37,851 nucleotides of DNA from Ignavibacteriaceae bacterium (GCA_023231105.1 JALNWB010000022.1:1-37851), one strand, 5' to 3'; numbered from the stretch's first letter, positions 1 to 7,679 are shown. Notes: generated by a model from the sequence alone, not told the origin. A program made the numbers and translations.

Positions 1-632
1 GTATCCCAACCGGTTGCGTGAGCAGTATATCCAAAATTTCCGTTATTTGCGTTAACATCATAACCTGTAGTATGACATCCTGCGCAAGTCTTGCCATAAA
101 CACCCATAAAATTAGTTTCCGCAGTATTTTCCAGCATACCGGATATTGCGCGTTTATAAATTGAGGAATGCCTTGTAGCTTCCCAAGCAGTATTAGTAGC
201 GCTATGGCATATACCACAGCTAATAGGTGTAGCATATTGACCTCTAAATGTGCTTGCAAAAATTGTGTCAACAGCAGTTTTGGCGCCGCCGTTTACAGAA
301 ACTTGAACAATGTATTGTCCCGTTACATCAGGTTTTAATCTTGCTTCCATTTTGTCTGTTGTATCAAATGCGGCAACCGAACCACCAGGTTTTGAGTTGA
401 TCGACCACGCAAATGAAGTTACGGCTGTTGCACCGGAACCGGTTGTGTCTGCGACAAAGTATACTGTGGATGCTTTGCCAAGAACTTTTAAACCAGTTGA
501 TACCGGACCAACCCAAGGGGTAAGCTTAATATCTGCAGGAGATTTTGCCACTCTTTTAACCTGTACCGCTTGCGGTAAAGCTAAACTTGCAGCAAAGAGA
601 GCGAAAACAAAGAAACGTACATATCGTTTCAT
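1..632 (-). CDS. Secreted multihaem c-type cytochrome, N-terminal part (runs off the window)
   Basis: The gene starts at the ATG at 632 and continues past the left edge; 210 codons are visible. It begins with an export signal (MKRYVRFFVFALFAASLALPQ), then an Ig/PKD-like stretch, then two CxxCH haem-binding motifs (CGICH and CAGCH). It is a close paralogue of the cytochrome at 16342-18771, with the same N-terminus, the same order of segments and the same spacing to the first haems, so the missing part probably holds further haems and a T9SS sorting domain. GAGGA lies a few bases upstream of the start as a ribosome site. A sigma-54-like promoter lies about 55 bases upstream. The likely role is extracytoplasmic or surface electron transfer; the electron partner cannot be read from the sequence. 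Confidence 0.85.
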   Translation of the reverse strand, partial: MKRYVRFFVFALFAASLALPQAVQVKRVAKSPADIKLTPWVGPVSTGLKVLGKASTVYFVADTTGSGATAVTSFAWSINSKPGGSVAAFDTTDKMEARLKPDVTGQYIVQVSVNGGAKTAVDTIFASTFRGQYATPISCGICHSATNTAWEATRHSSIYKRAISGMLENTAETNFMGVYGKTCAGCHTTGYDVNANNGNFGYTAHATGWD

Positions 633-685
633 AGATATCCTCTATGTTTAATTTGAACTAATTAGTTAATTGCATTCTCTTCTTG

Positions 686-700
686 GCAAATAGTGTTCCA
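686..700 (-). promoter_or_regulatory. Sigma-54-like -24/-12 promoter of the partial cytochrome gene
   Basis: Reading the minus strand, TGGAAC-N5-TTGC fits the sigma-54 consensus TGGCAC-N5-TTGC with one mismatch. The -12 element ends 54 bases before the ATG. The paralogous cytochrome gene has the same element at nearly the same distance (18824-18838), and the bases around it are also conserved. An imperfect dyad GGTTCT-N8-AGAACC lies about 80 bases further upstream (779-798) and might be an activator site; this last point is weak. Confidence 0.5.
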
Positions 701-973
701 TAAACAAAACTTCAGTATTGTTGATATTATTTATAATATAACGACTTCCATTCCGCATATTTCCATTATCAGCAAAAAGGTTCTCTTTGAAAAGAACCCT
801 TGATTTTAAGCAATTATCGCTGTTTATTGTCACTTATCAGTAAGCAGTAATTACAAATTACCAACCATAGATAATTTGCAATTAAGGTTAATTGGCAACA
901 GACAAAGATTATTGATTGATGAAGGTTGAAGGTTAGTGGCAAAAAATTAAACGGATTTTAGCATTTATGTCAT

Positions 974-1014
974 GGCTGGTCAGAGGCTTGATACAGGCTG
1001 GTTAGAGGCTTAAT
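974..1014. repeat. Two-copy direct repeat, 22-base period
   Basis: Two copies of GGCTGGTYAGAGGCTTRAT start at 974 and 996 and differ at two positions. They sit just downstream of the restriction-modification gene. No function can be assigned. Confidence 0.7.
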
Positions 1015-1028
1015 TGATTTTGATCCAA

Positions 1029-1057
1029 ACCTACGAGGTTTTGAAAAACTCGGAGAG
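1029..1057. repeat. Degenerate palindromic element after the MmeI-like gene
   Basis: CGAGGTTTT-GAA-AAACTCGG forms an imperfect hairpin directly after the stop codon of the minus-strand gene ending at 1059. It may act as a weak terminator or be a decayed interspersed palindrome. Confidence 0.4.
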
Positions 1058-1058
1058 G

Positions 1059-3938
1059 TTAGTTTGTTTTTTTTATTTTTTTCTTTCCACTAAAACCTAA
1101 AGGTTGGGTATATTTTTCATAAAGTTCAAAGAGAAATTCCATGCGCTTTGCCTCTGTGGTGAATGGCTGTGAACGATATGCCAGGTCAACGGCTTTGTCG
1201 AGTTCGTTGTGCGCTTTAACCAATATTGGCGGCATCGTAATTGGATCGTACAAATCTGCTAACGAACTATCGGGGAATTTTGTCCGCACATCCAATACTT
1301 TTTGCGCGGCTGTTTCAATTGTTTTGATCTGTTTTGTATTTGGATTTTCTGGCCAAGGGTAGTTGTTGTAAACAATATCTTTTGAATAGCGAAAGCGACT
1401 TTCTAATCTACCACAAACTGATTTCACCCATGCCATATGCATAGCAGAAGTTAGTATTCCGAAGTGATATAATCTGCCATTGGCTACGGTATGGCAGCTA
1501 TTATTGGCAATATCGTCTTTACCAAAAAAACCTAAAGGAATATACTTTCTGTTTTCGGAAGTTGTGCTTGGAATTAAAATGTAAGTTTTGGGTTGTTTTC
1601 TATCTCGAAATAAAGTGGGAGTTTCAGCAAATTTTTGTGTAGAAGGTGCTACACTTTCTAACCGAAATTTTCTAACCAATTCAACGCGTTTCAAAACTTC
1701 TGGTAATAATTTTAATTCATGCGGTTCAATATCCACAAGCCACAAACACCATCGTTTTTCTCCATTGAGAAACTCGTATGCTGAAATTAACGGTTTCAAA
1801 TATTTTTTTGCTTTAGGTTCTTTTATGATGAACTCTTTTTTTTCTTTATCTGATAAAAGCAAATGCCCACCATCTAAAGGCATATTCCCAAAACTCATTT
1901 TCGGCACATTACAAATTGGATTTGAACTTTTATTGATCAACAAATCTTTTGCATCAACTAAATACGGATTGATGTTTTTTGCTTTTATTTGGTGAGCTTC
2001 ACCTTTTATATCTTCGTAATCGTAAATACTTTTCTTATCGGTATCATAATTAGCAAAACCAATTATAACGCAATATACTGCGGCATTCCCTTTAGCTTCA
2101 TTGCTCCATTTAAATGTGCGGTGAGCAAAATGAATTTTGATATTGTACTTATTCAGCATTTGCCCCCAAAGAATACTTACCTGTTCTCCTTGTACAATCG
2201 AATTTGTTGAAACAAATGCCACTTTGATTTTTGTGCTTTGGATATACTTTGCCGCTTTGATGTACCAAGCACTAACATAATCAAGAACTCCGCTTCCTTC
2301 AGCATTGTCAAACTGTTTAACAATTTCATCGCGCTGGTTTTGCTTCATCATTTTTGAACCAATAAATGGCGGATTACCAAAAATGTAATCGAATTTTATT
2401 TCTTCTTTGTCTTGCGGCTGTTCCCCTTTATGAATCTCAAAAGTTTCCGTTTGGACATTTACAGATTTATACTTTACCTGAGGTTCTTCAACTAAATAAA
2501 TGTTTGTATGTTTTGCATAAACGTCTATTGAATTAACCGGATTTAATAAACTCTGCCAGTCTGTTTTTAACGCGTCACCATGAACAATTGTCGCTGCTTT
2601 CTTAAGCGGCAGGCGGACAAAGTACTGTCCAAACTCATTACTAATAACCATGTTCATCTGATGATCAATTAACCACATGGCAACTTCAGCAATACGTGCA
2701 GGAAATTCTTCACACTCAATTCCGTACATCATATCAACATCAAGCCAAATGATCTCCTTTACATCTAAAAACTTCACGCCGTATTTGTAAAGCATGCGAA
2801 GGATCTCTATTTCGAGGAAACGTAGTTCCCGATAAGTAACTACAAGAAAATTTCCACAGCCGCATGCGGGATCAAGAAACTTTAAGTTGCTTATTTTCTT
2901 GTGGAAGTCAATCAGCTTGTTTTTATTATCCTTAATTGTTTCAAACTCAGACCATAATTCATCTAAGAATAACGGTTTGATAAGTTTTAGAATATTCTTT
3001 TCACTTGTGTAATGTGCGCCGAGATTTCTCCGTTCAACCGGGTTCTTAACGCTTTGAAACATTGAACCGAAAATAGCAGGCGAGATTTTACTCCAATCCA
3101 AATTGCAGCATTCTAAAAGGATACGGCGCATTTCGCTATCAAATGAAGCCGGAGGTAGCGATTCTTCAAAAAGTTTTCCATTTACAAAAGGGAATACGTT
3201 CAATTGTTCGTCGAGATTTTTGAGACGTTTCTCTCTTGAAGTATTGAGTATAAAAAATAATTCACTTATGTGCGGGGCAAGATCGCTTCCGTCTTCATTC
3301 GTACGTTGAGTAATGAAATCTAAGAAAATATCTTTTTCAAAAATAGTTGTATCATCGGCAAAGAGACAAAAGAGCAAACGGACTAAGTAGAGTTCCAAGT
3401 TGTGTCCATCATATCCAACTGATTTTAGTTTGTCGTGCAGTCTCCCCATCAATTCAGCCGCTTTAATATTTACCGGATCTTCCTCTTTAAACGTATGTTT
3501 CTGGTAACCGGCTATGAAACCAAAATGCTGTACGTTAGTTACAAATTCAGAAAACTTGAATTCAGTTAAAGAATTTTCTTCAAGATCATAGAGACGGAAT
3601 AATTCAAAGTCGGACACAAGTAGGTATCGTGGTAGTTCGTGCTGCGGAAGTTTTTGAAGATAATCGATGGCTTGTTGGTATGCTTTGGTTAAATCTTTTC
3701 CCCGACTTTTCATCTCAACCAGCATGGTTCCTTTCCAGAGGAGGTCAATGTAGCCGTCATGCTCATCAAGTTTCTTAACGCGGTATTCAAATGTAGCAAC
3801 CTTTTTTCTGCTGATTCCGAAGACATTAAAGAATGCTTCGAGAAAAGGTTTTGCATCTGCATCTTCGTTAAAAGTATCCACCCATTCTTTGGAAAAGTTT
3901 ACCGCGCGCTCTTTGATTTCATTCCAACTTAAAGGCAT
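1059..3938 (-). CDS. MmeI-like type IIL restriction-modification enzyme (endonuclease and adenine methyltransferase in one chain)
   Basis: This 959-residue protein resembles MmeI (about 919 residues) from its first residues (LSWNEIK..AVNFSKEW) onward. Seen in sequence: a PD-(D/E)xK nuclease core near the N-terminus (D65-x9-E75-M-K77, the spacing used by MmeI), a helical linker, then an adenine N6-methyltransferase with motif X (NLGAHYTSEK, about 305), the SAM motif LDPACGCGNF (about 355-364) and the catalytic motif NPPF (522-525). The remaining C-terminal part, about 640-900, is where this family keeps its target-recognition domain. Family members methylate one strand of a short asymmetric site and cut about 20 bases away. 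There is no separate methylase or specificity gene, as expected. The gene stands alone between repeat-rich spacers, a common setting for a transferred defence gene. The recognition sequence cannot be predicted here. Confidence 0.92.
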   Translation of the reverse strand: MPLSWNEIKERAVNFSKEWVDTFNEDADAKPFLEAFFNVFGISRKKVATFEYRVKKLDEHDGYIDLLWKGTMLVEMKSRGKDLTKAYQQAIDYLQKLPQHELPRYLLVSDFELFRLYDLEENSLTEFKFSEFVTNVQHFGFIAGYQKHTFKEEDPVNIKAAELMGRLHDKLKSVGYDGHNLELYLVRLLFCLFADDTTIFEKDIFLDFITQRTNEDGSDLAPHISELFFILNTSREKRLKNLDEQLNVFPFVNGKLFEESLPPASFDSEMRRILLECCNLDWSKISPAIFGSMFQSVKNPVERRNLGAHYTSEKNILKLIKPLFLDELWSEFETIKDNKNKLIDFHKKISNLKFLDPACGCGNFLVVTYRELRFLEIEILRMLYKYGVKFLDVKEIIWLDVDMMYGIECEEFPARIAEVAMWLIDHQMNMVISNEFGQYFVRLPLKKAATIVHGDALKTDWQSLLNPVNSIDVYAKHTNIYLVEEPQVKYKSVNVQTETFEIHKGEQPQDKEEIKFDYIFGNPPFIGSKMMKQNQRDEIVKQFDNAEGSGVLDYVSAWYIKAAKYIQSTKIKVAFVSTNSIVQGEQVSILWGQMLNKYNIKIHFAHRTFKWSNEAKGNAAVYCVIIGFANYDTDKKSIYDYEDIKGEAHQIKAKNINPYLVDAKDLLINKSSNPICNVPKMSFGNMPLDGGHLLLSDKEKKEFIIKEPKAKKYLKPLISAYEFLNGEKRWCLWLVDIEPHELKLLPEVLKRVELVRKFRLESVAPSTQKFAETPTLFRDRKQPKTYILIPSTTSENRKYIPLGFFGKDDIANNSCHTVANGRLYHFGILTSAMHMAWVKSVCGRLESRFRYSKDIVYNNYPWPENPNTKQIKTIETAAQKVLDVRTKFPDSSLADLYDPITMPPILVKAHNELDKAVDLAYRSQPFTTEAKRMEFLFELYEKYTQPLGFSGKKKIKKTN

Positions 3939-4130
3939 ATCAAGTGTCGTAAAATTGTGTATGAGAAAATAAGAAAAAATAAATTAAGATGAACGATTGA
4001 TGAATGGATGAAATTGATTTATGAACCACCGCCCTTGGCGGAGCAGGCAAGGATTAACGATTTTTGATTTTAGAAATTAAAATAAATTAAAGAATATTTG
4101 GGCAAAAGCTGGTGTGTGTCGTGGTTGTGT

Positions 4131-4156
4131 AACCCCAGCCTGAAGAAGCTGGGGTT
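4131..4156. repeat. REP-like palindrome AACCCCAGC / GCTGGGGTT
   Basis: Perfect 9-base arms separated by 8 bases. It is the same style as the palindromes at 11072-11091 and 11177-11196 (CCCC-rich arm, short loop, GGGG-rich arm followed by TTA/ATTA), which suggests one interspersed family. It is not followed by a T-tract, so it is not a standard terminator. Confidence 0.6.
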
Positions 4157-4200
4157 AGTGGCTGCTTTTTTATCATTGTCTCACCTTCCCCAAAAAGGAT

Positions 4201-4228
4201 AAAAAAAAGTCGGCTATAAGAAGCCGAC
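4201..4228 (-). terminator. Rho-independent terminator of the sulfur operon
   Basis: On the minus strand, GTCGGCT, a 6-base loop and AGCCGAC are followed by eight T residues. It begins 9 bases after the stop codon of the last operon gene. A shorter T-run on the other side (4231-4235) would allow some bidirectional activity. Confidence 0.85.
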
Positions 4229-4237
4229 GGTTTTTAA

Positions 4238-4729
4238 TTATGTAAAGATAATTTGTGCACCGGCTGATTTTTCATAAAACTCACCAACGGTTATCACTGC
4301 ATCAACTTGAGGACAAAAATCTTTCTTTGATAGATGAAACATATCCACAGTAGCTTTGCATCCATATATTTCGCAGCCGGCATCATGGATCATTTCAATA
4401 AATTCCCGTACAGGAGGAATATCAAGTTTTTCCATTTCTTTTTTCATCATCGAGGTGGCATACCAAGACATACCGGGAATTGCGCCCATCCAAGTAGGTA
4501 AACCTGGACCCATTGCATCGGGAACACACATTGCGGGATTTCCGACAGTTGCAACTTTTAATTTGTCCATCTTTTTTTCGAGAACGGCATACAGCCCAAA
4601 GAAGGTAAAAAATAATTGAGCTTCAATCCCTTCCATTCTTGCACCGTTTGCCATGATCAGCCCGGGATAAACGCCTTCAAGCGAACCACGGGAAACAACT
4701 ATTGACACTTTTTTGATCGGTTCTTTCAT
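4238..4729 (-). CDS. DsrE/DsrF-like (DsrE2-type) sulfur carrier protein
   Basis: This 163-residue cytoplasmic protein resembles the DsrE2/peroxiredoxin-like group, which binds and passes on persulfide sulfur. The segment DAGCEIYGCKATVDMF contains the cysteines expected in this group (C119 and C124), and there are two more at C68 and C139. The start at 4729 has a strong AAAGGAG ribosome site upstream. It is the last gene of the five-gene sulfur operon, 21 bases after the DsrC-like gene, and a terminator follows. By family, it would exchange sulfane sulfur with the DsrC/TusE-like protein, downstream of sulfide oxidation by the quinone oxidoreductase. The direction of transfer is inferred. Confidence 0.85.
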   Translation of the reverse strand: MKEPIKKVSIVVSRGSLEGVYPGLIMANGARMEGIEAQLFFTFFGLYAVLEKKMDKLKVATVGNPAMCVPDAMGPGLPTWMGAIPGMSWYATSMMKKEMEKLDIPPVREFIEMIHDAGCEIYGCKATVDMFHLSKKDFCPQVDAVITVGEFYEKSAGAQIIFT

Positions 4730-4750
4730 TTTTCATTTCTCCTTTAATAA

Positions 4751-5053
4751 TTAAATACAACCTTTTGGTTTAGGTAATCCTGCAATTTTAGCGGCTTTTT
4801 TAGCGGGACCACCGGGAAAGAGTTCGTACAATTCTTTTGTGTTTATGCCGCTTTCTTTTGTCAATCGCCTGATCGACGGTGCATCTCCTTTTTCTTCAAA
4901 TACTTTTCGCATAAAATTGATTACCACCCACCGTCTTTCGTTCAATAATTCAATCCCTTCCTCTTTTGCAAGCATTAAAGCAGCTTCTTCATTCCAATCT
5001 GCTTTATTTGCTAAATTCCCATCCGCATCGCGGGCTAAGGTTAGTTCCGACAT
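4751..5053 (-). CDS. DsrC/TusE-like sulfur-relay protein with a single C-terminal cysteine
   Basis: The 100-residue protein has the DsrC/TusE/DsvC fold signature: an N-terminal DADGNL..DWNEE segment, a central RRWVVINFMRKVFEEKGDAPSIRRL region and the C-terminal arm ending LPKPKGCI. The penultimate cysteine (C99, CysA) is present. The second redox cysteine of true DsrC, found ten residues earlier (ACKIAG in typical DsrC), is alanine here (AAKIAG), so the protein cannot form the intramolecular disulfide or trisulfide used with dissimilatory sulfite reductase. It is therefore more like TusE or other one-cysteine members, working as a persulfide carrier. Start: ATG with AAGGAA upstream. It lies 20 bases after the DUF1641 gene and 21 bases before the DsrE2-like gene. 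Confidence 0.9.
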   Translation of the reverse strand: MSELTLARDADGNLANKADWNEEAALMLAKEEGIELLNERRWVVINFMRKVFEEKGDAPSIRRLTKESGINTKELYELFPGGPAKKAAKIAGLPKPKGCI

Positions 5054-5073
5054 TTTGTGTTTCCTTAATTAAT

Positions 5074-5769
5074 TTATTTATGGTTTGTTTTTGTTAGTTG
5101 GCTGCCGTTTGGATTGGCAAGATTTTTTAGAAACTTTAGACCTACCGCCATTCCTTTTCGCACTTCCGGTGAATTCATCTCTTTAATTAATTGGAAAAAG
5201 GAGACTTCTTCTTCCATTGTTGTATCAAGATTTTTATAAACTGAAACCGCATTGTTTATTGCGTGAAGCATATCCGGTTGCGTTAAACTCTTCACCGTAT
5301 TTAAAATTGTTACTACATTATCACCAAGGGCTTTAATGTCCTCCAGCGTAAATGAGGTAACGATATTATCCATCACCGAATTAAGTTCACCGAAAAATTG
5401 GAAATATCCTTTCCGGTCAAACTCATCCAGTTTATGCATAAAATCGAAGACCATTTCTCTTGAGATCGGCGAGAAATCATTCATAAAATCTTTTATGCTT
5501 TCTAACTGCTCAAAAGATTTTGTAATCGTGTTAACATTACGCATTAATTTTTTAACAAGATGCATTACATCTTGCGATGAAAGTTGATCGTGCATTTCTT
5601 CCAACTCAACAACAGCAGTTTCATAAAGGTCTTTACCGACGCGCGTCAAATCATCTTTTAGGTCTTCCATCTGCCGGCGGTGTCTTCGCTGTAATTCAAT
5701 CTCTTCGAGAATTACATCTAACTTTTTATTGATAAGATCAATTTGATCTTGAATTTTTTCATGCTCCAT
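5074..5769 (-). CDS. DUF1641 family protein
   Basis: The 231-residue protein has no signal peptide or membrane segment. The N-terminal half (about 1-70) is charged and heptad-like (QDQIDLINKKLDVILEEIELQRRHRRQMEDLKDDL), probably coiled coil; the C-terminal half (about 150-225) matches the DUF1641 pattern (LGDNVVTILNTVKSLTQPDML..MNSPEVRKGMAVGLKFLKNL). DUF1641 genes are often found beside sulfide:quinone or formate/NADH oxidoreductases, but no biochemical role is established. Here it starts 2 bases after the quinone oxidoreductase stop, with its ribosome site (AAGAGGA) inside that gene's end. This suggests translational coupling and a role as partner or membrane-association factor of the oxidoreductase (inference). 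Confidence 0.85.
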   Translation of the reverse strand: MEHEKIQDQIDLINKKLDVILEEIELQRRHRRQMEDLKDDLTRVGKDLYETAVVELEEMHDQLSSQDVMHLVKKLMRNVNTITKSFEQLESIKDFMNDFSPISREMVFDFMHKLDEFDRKGYFQFFGELNSVMDNIVTSFTLEDIKALGDNVVTILNTVKSLTQPDMLHAINNAVSVYKNLDTTMEEEVSFFQLIKEMNSPEVRKGMAVGLKFLKNLANPNGSQLTKTNHK

Positions 5770-5771
5770 AT

Positions 5772-7001
5772 TTATCCTCTTTTCCCCGCCATTGACATGT
5801 TTGATTCAATCGGCAATTCTTTTCCGGTTAACAATTGATTCCAATACATCCACCGGAACATAACTTTTCCGTAATGATTCATTTTAGTTTCTTCAAGCAG
5901 TGAGAATGGTCCAACGCCGGGAAGCGGGAATTTGCCGGGCAAGGGTTCGGTATCATAATTAAAATCGATGAGAATTCCTTTACCAAAACCCGATTCAATA
6001 AAGCAGTTCGCGTGTCCATCAAATGAAGCGCGCAATGGCTCTCCATTGATATAGCTGAGAATATTTTCAAAAAGAATATCTGCTTCAAAGTGAGCGACGG
6101 AACCGGCTTTTGAACTCGGTAGATTAGTTGCATCGCCGATTATGAAAATATTTTTATAATTATCAGACTGCAAAGTGTGTTTGTTCGTTGGAATAAAGTT
6201 AAACTCATCCCCCATTCCGCTTCGCGCAATTGCTTCATCACCCATATTAGGCGGTATTGAAACCAGCACATCAAAGGGAACTTCTTTTTCATCCCATGAA
6301 ATAATTTTTTTATTTTCATTATCAACTTTAGCGATACTAAACTCAGAAGTTAATTTAATATTTTTCTTGTCGAGGAAATCCCCCAAAATTGAAGAGGCTT
6401 TCGGTTTAGTAAATGCGCCGGGCAAGGGCGTTACAAAATGGATTTCAACTTTATCTCTAATCCCTCTTTCGGTAAAGTACCAATCGGCTAAAAAGACGAA
6501 CTCAAGTGGTGCAACTGGGCATTTAATAGGCATCTCGGCAATATTTAAAACTAATTTCCCGCCCTGCCAATTTTTAAAGAATCCCGCCAATGCACATGCG
6601 CCTTCAATCGTATAAAAGTCAAAAATATTTTTGAACCACAGTTCATCTTTCAATCCTTCAATTTCATCCGGACTAATTTTGGAACCGGTTGCAATTATTA
6701 GCACATCATAAGTAAGCACTTGATTGTTTTTAAGAAGAACCCGGTTTTCGTTTGGTTCTATTTTGTCAATCTCGCTCATAACCACATTTGTTCCGGTCGG
6801 GAAATAATCACGTTTTGGTTTAACGACATCTTTCTTTGAATAAATTCCGAAAGGGATAAATAAAAATCCCGGTTGATAATAATGCGTTTCAAATTGATCG
6901 ACGATAGTAATTTGCCAATCGTTTGCGTCGAGAACACCGTTCAGTTTGTTCAACATCATTGTCCCCGCGGTTCCGCCTCCCAGAATGAGTAATTTTTTCA
7001 T
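5772..7001 (-). CDS. sqr: Sulfide:quinone oxidoreductase (FAD-dependent)
   Basis: 409 residues. An N-terminal FAD-binding GxGxxG-type loop (LLILGGGTAGTMMLNKL), the second dinucleotide region (VLIIATGSK, about 100-108) and the FAD-closing motif IFIIGDATNLPSSKAG (about 285-300) place it in the two-dinucleotide-binding flavoprotein family. Two cysteines at the positions expected for the sulfide-oxidising disulfide are visible: C161 in IKCPVAPLEF and C333 in HANCFIE. The C-terminal amphipathic region would dock it to the membrane, where it oxidises sulfide to sulfane sulfur and reduces quinone. The closest class is probably type III-like; subtype is uncertain without a tree. Start: ATG preceded by GAGGAAA. 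It is 15 bases after the MerR gene. C161 is encoded by TGC, so this is not a selenoprotein form. Confidence 0.88.
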   Translation of the reverse strand: MKKLLILGGGTAGTMMLNKLNGVLDANDWQITIVDQFETHYYQPGFLFIPFGIYSKKDVVKPKRDYFPTGTNVVMSEIDKIEPNENRVLLKNNQVLTYDVLIIATGSKISPDEIEGLKDELWFKNIFDFYTIEGACALAGFFKNWQGGKLVLNIAEMPIKCPVAPLEFVFLADWYFTERGIRDKVEIHFVTPLPGAFTKPKASSILGDFLDKKNIKLTSEFSIAKVDNENKKIISWDEKEVPFDVLVSIPPNMGDEAIARSGMGDEFNFIPTNKHTLQSDNYKNIFIIGDATNLPSSKAGSVAHFEADILFENILSYINGEPLRASFDGHANCFIESGFGKGILIDFNYDTEPLPGKFPLPGVGPFSLLEETKMNHYGKVMFRWMYWNQLLTGKELPIESNMSMAGKRG

Positions 7002-7016
7002 TAGGTTTCCTCAGTA

Positions 7017-7439
7017 TTAAGTCAGTAATTCTTTTAATTTTGATTTTATCGATTCGCAGCTTCCAAAGGAATGATAAACTTCGCACTCACGACAATCTTT
7101 ACCTGTGCAAAAATTATTTTCATGATTGATCATCCAGCAGGGTTTTGTATGCCCGTTAAATGCTTCACAAGTTTTCCTGCTGTTTTCATTACATTTTACA
7201 ATCGCCCAGCAAGGTATAAGTGAGACGACTCTGCGAATCCCTTCAATATTGATTTTATCTTCATTTATAGTATGACGAATACATTTTACTCTCTCAAGGT
7301 CGCGATCAGTGTACAAACGTTGATTACTGCTTTTTTTATAAGGAATAATCAACCCTTCCCTTTCATACATGCGCAATGTGTGAATCGAAATTCCACTTAA
7401 TTTTGCAGCAGTGCTAATCGTATATTTTGGTTTGTCCAT
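7017..7439 (-). CDS. MerR-family regulator with a cysteine-rich C-terminus
   Basis: An N-terminal winged helix of the MerR type is clear (TISTAAKLSGISIHTLRMYEREGLI..NQRLYTDRDLERV). The C-terminal 75 residues hold eight cysteines (IPCW, VKC, KTC, KPCW, NFC, KDC, REC, GSC), suited to sensing metal, an iron-sulfur cluster, or polysulfide/redox state; which one cannot be told. I chose the ATG at 7439, giving 140 residues: a longer frame opens at 7469 but would run through the perfect dyad at 7459-7480, which looks like the operator. It is the first gene of the operon with the sulfide:quinone oxidoreductase, so it probably autoregulates and controls the sulfur genes. Confidence 0.85.
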   Translation of the reverse strand: MDKPKYTISTAAKLSGISIHTLRMYEREGLIIPYKKSSNQRLYTDRDLERVKCIRHTINEDKINIEGIRRVVSLIPCWAIVKCNENSRKTCEAFNGHTKPCWMINHENNFCTGKDCRECEVYHSFGSCESIKSKLKELLT

Positions 7440-7458
7440 ATTCAATGATACCATAATT

Positions 7459-7480
7459 GTTGATACCACTCAGTATCAAC
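7459..7480 (-). promoter_or_regulatory. Dyad operator at the MerR/sulfur operon promoter
   Basis: Perfect inverted repeat GTTGATAC-N6-GTATCAAC, ending 20 bases before the chosen MerR start. On the minus strand its first arm contains TTGATA (possible -35), and TATGGT follows 18 bases later (possible -10), so the dyad would lie inside the promoter spacer as is usual for MerR regulators. A further half-site TGATACC occurs at 7446-7452. The promoter hexamers are guesses; the dyad is directly visible. Confidence 0.6.
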
Positions 7481-7651
7481 TTTCTTGCCACTTTAACAGT
7501 AAACATTTTAATTGATAAGTGAACTTTTTTTTGAAGTATTTCCCATTTATGAAAAATTGAGGTGAAAAAATTATAAGATTTAAGAAGAAAAAAGGAATTA
7601 TTAGAAGAGGATTTTATCTCGTTGCAATCGTTTATTCAATCGTTTAAAATA
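7481..7651. other. AT-rich spacer, nothing recognised
   Basis: Between the sulfur operon promoter and the terminator of the TonB receptor gene. It is A-rich with poly-A/T runs. No gene, hairpin or repeat was seen. Confidence 0.5.
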
Positions 7652-7679
7652 AAAAGAGCCGCACAAACGCGGCTCTTTT
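7652..7679 (-). terminator. Terminator downstream of the TonB-dependent receptor
   Basis: The hairpin AAAAGAGCCGC-N6-GCGGCTCTTTT has A-tracts on the left and T-tracts on the right, so it can work in both directions. It lies about 90 bases after the receptor gene. The terminator after the nonahaem cytochrome (16282-16318) has the same stem and the same AAAATAAAAA prefix, suggesting a shared origin. Confidence 0.8.

Larger units (their letters stand above)
633..1058. other. Intergenic region without a gene, with promoter and short repeats
   Basis: No convincing coding sequence. It holds the sigma-54-like promoter (686-700), an imperfect dyad GGTTCT-N8-AGAACC (779-798), low-complexity stretches such as TTGATGAAGGTTGAAGG, a 19-base direct repeat and a degenerate palindrome next to the end of the restriction-modification gene. 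Confidence 0.6.
3939..4237. other. Gene-free spacer with palindromes between the R-M gene and the sulfur operon
   Basis: No coding sequence. It contains low-complexity DNA with repeated GATGAA/GATGG words (about 3988-4015), a short palindrome CCGCC-CTT-GGCGG (4029-4041), a longer palindrome (4131-4156) and the terminator of the sulfur operon. Confidence 0.6.

Noticed and set aside
310..651. Open frame on the plus strand of 113 residues
   Set aside because: It is antisense to the clear cytochrome gene with signal peptide and haem motifs; its composition is that of a reverse frame.
779..798. GGTTCT/AGAACC dyad as a terminator
   Set aside because: It has a six-base stem, no convincing T-tract in either direction and no gene ending into it; at most a weak regulatory site.
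5772..7001. Selenoprotein form of the sulfide:quinone oxidoreductase
   Set aside because: The catalytic C161 codon is TGC and there is no in-frame TGA in the gene.
7440..7469. Ten-residue N-terminal extension of the MerR regulator
   Set aside because: It would place the start inside the perfect dyad that looks like its operator; the ATG at 7439 fits the family's usual N-terminus.
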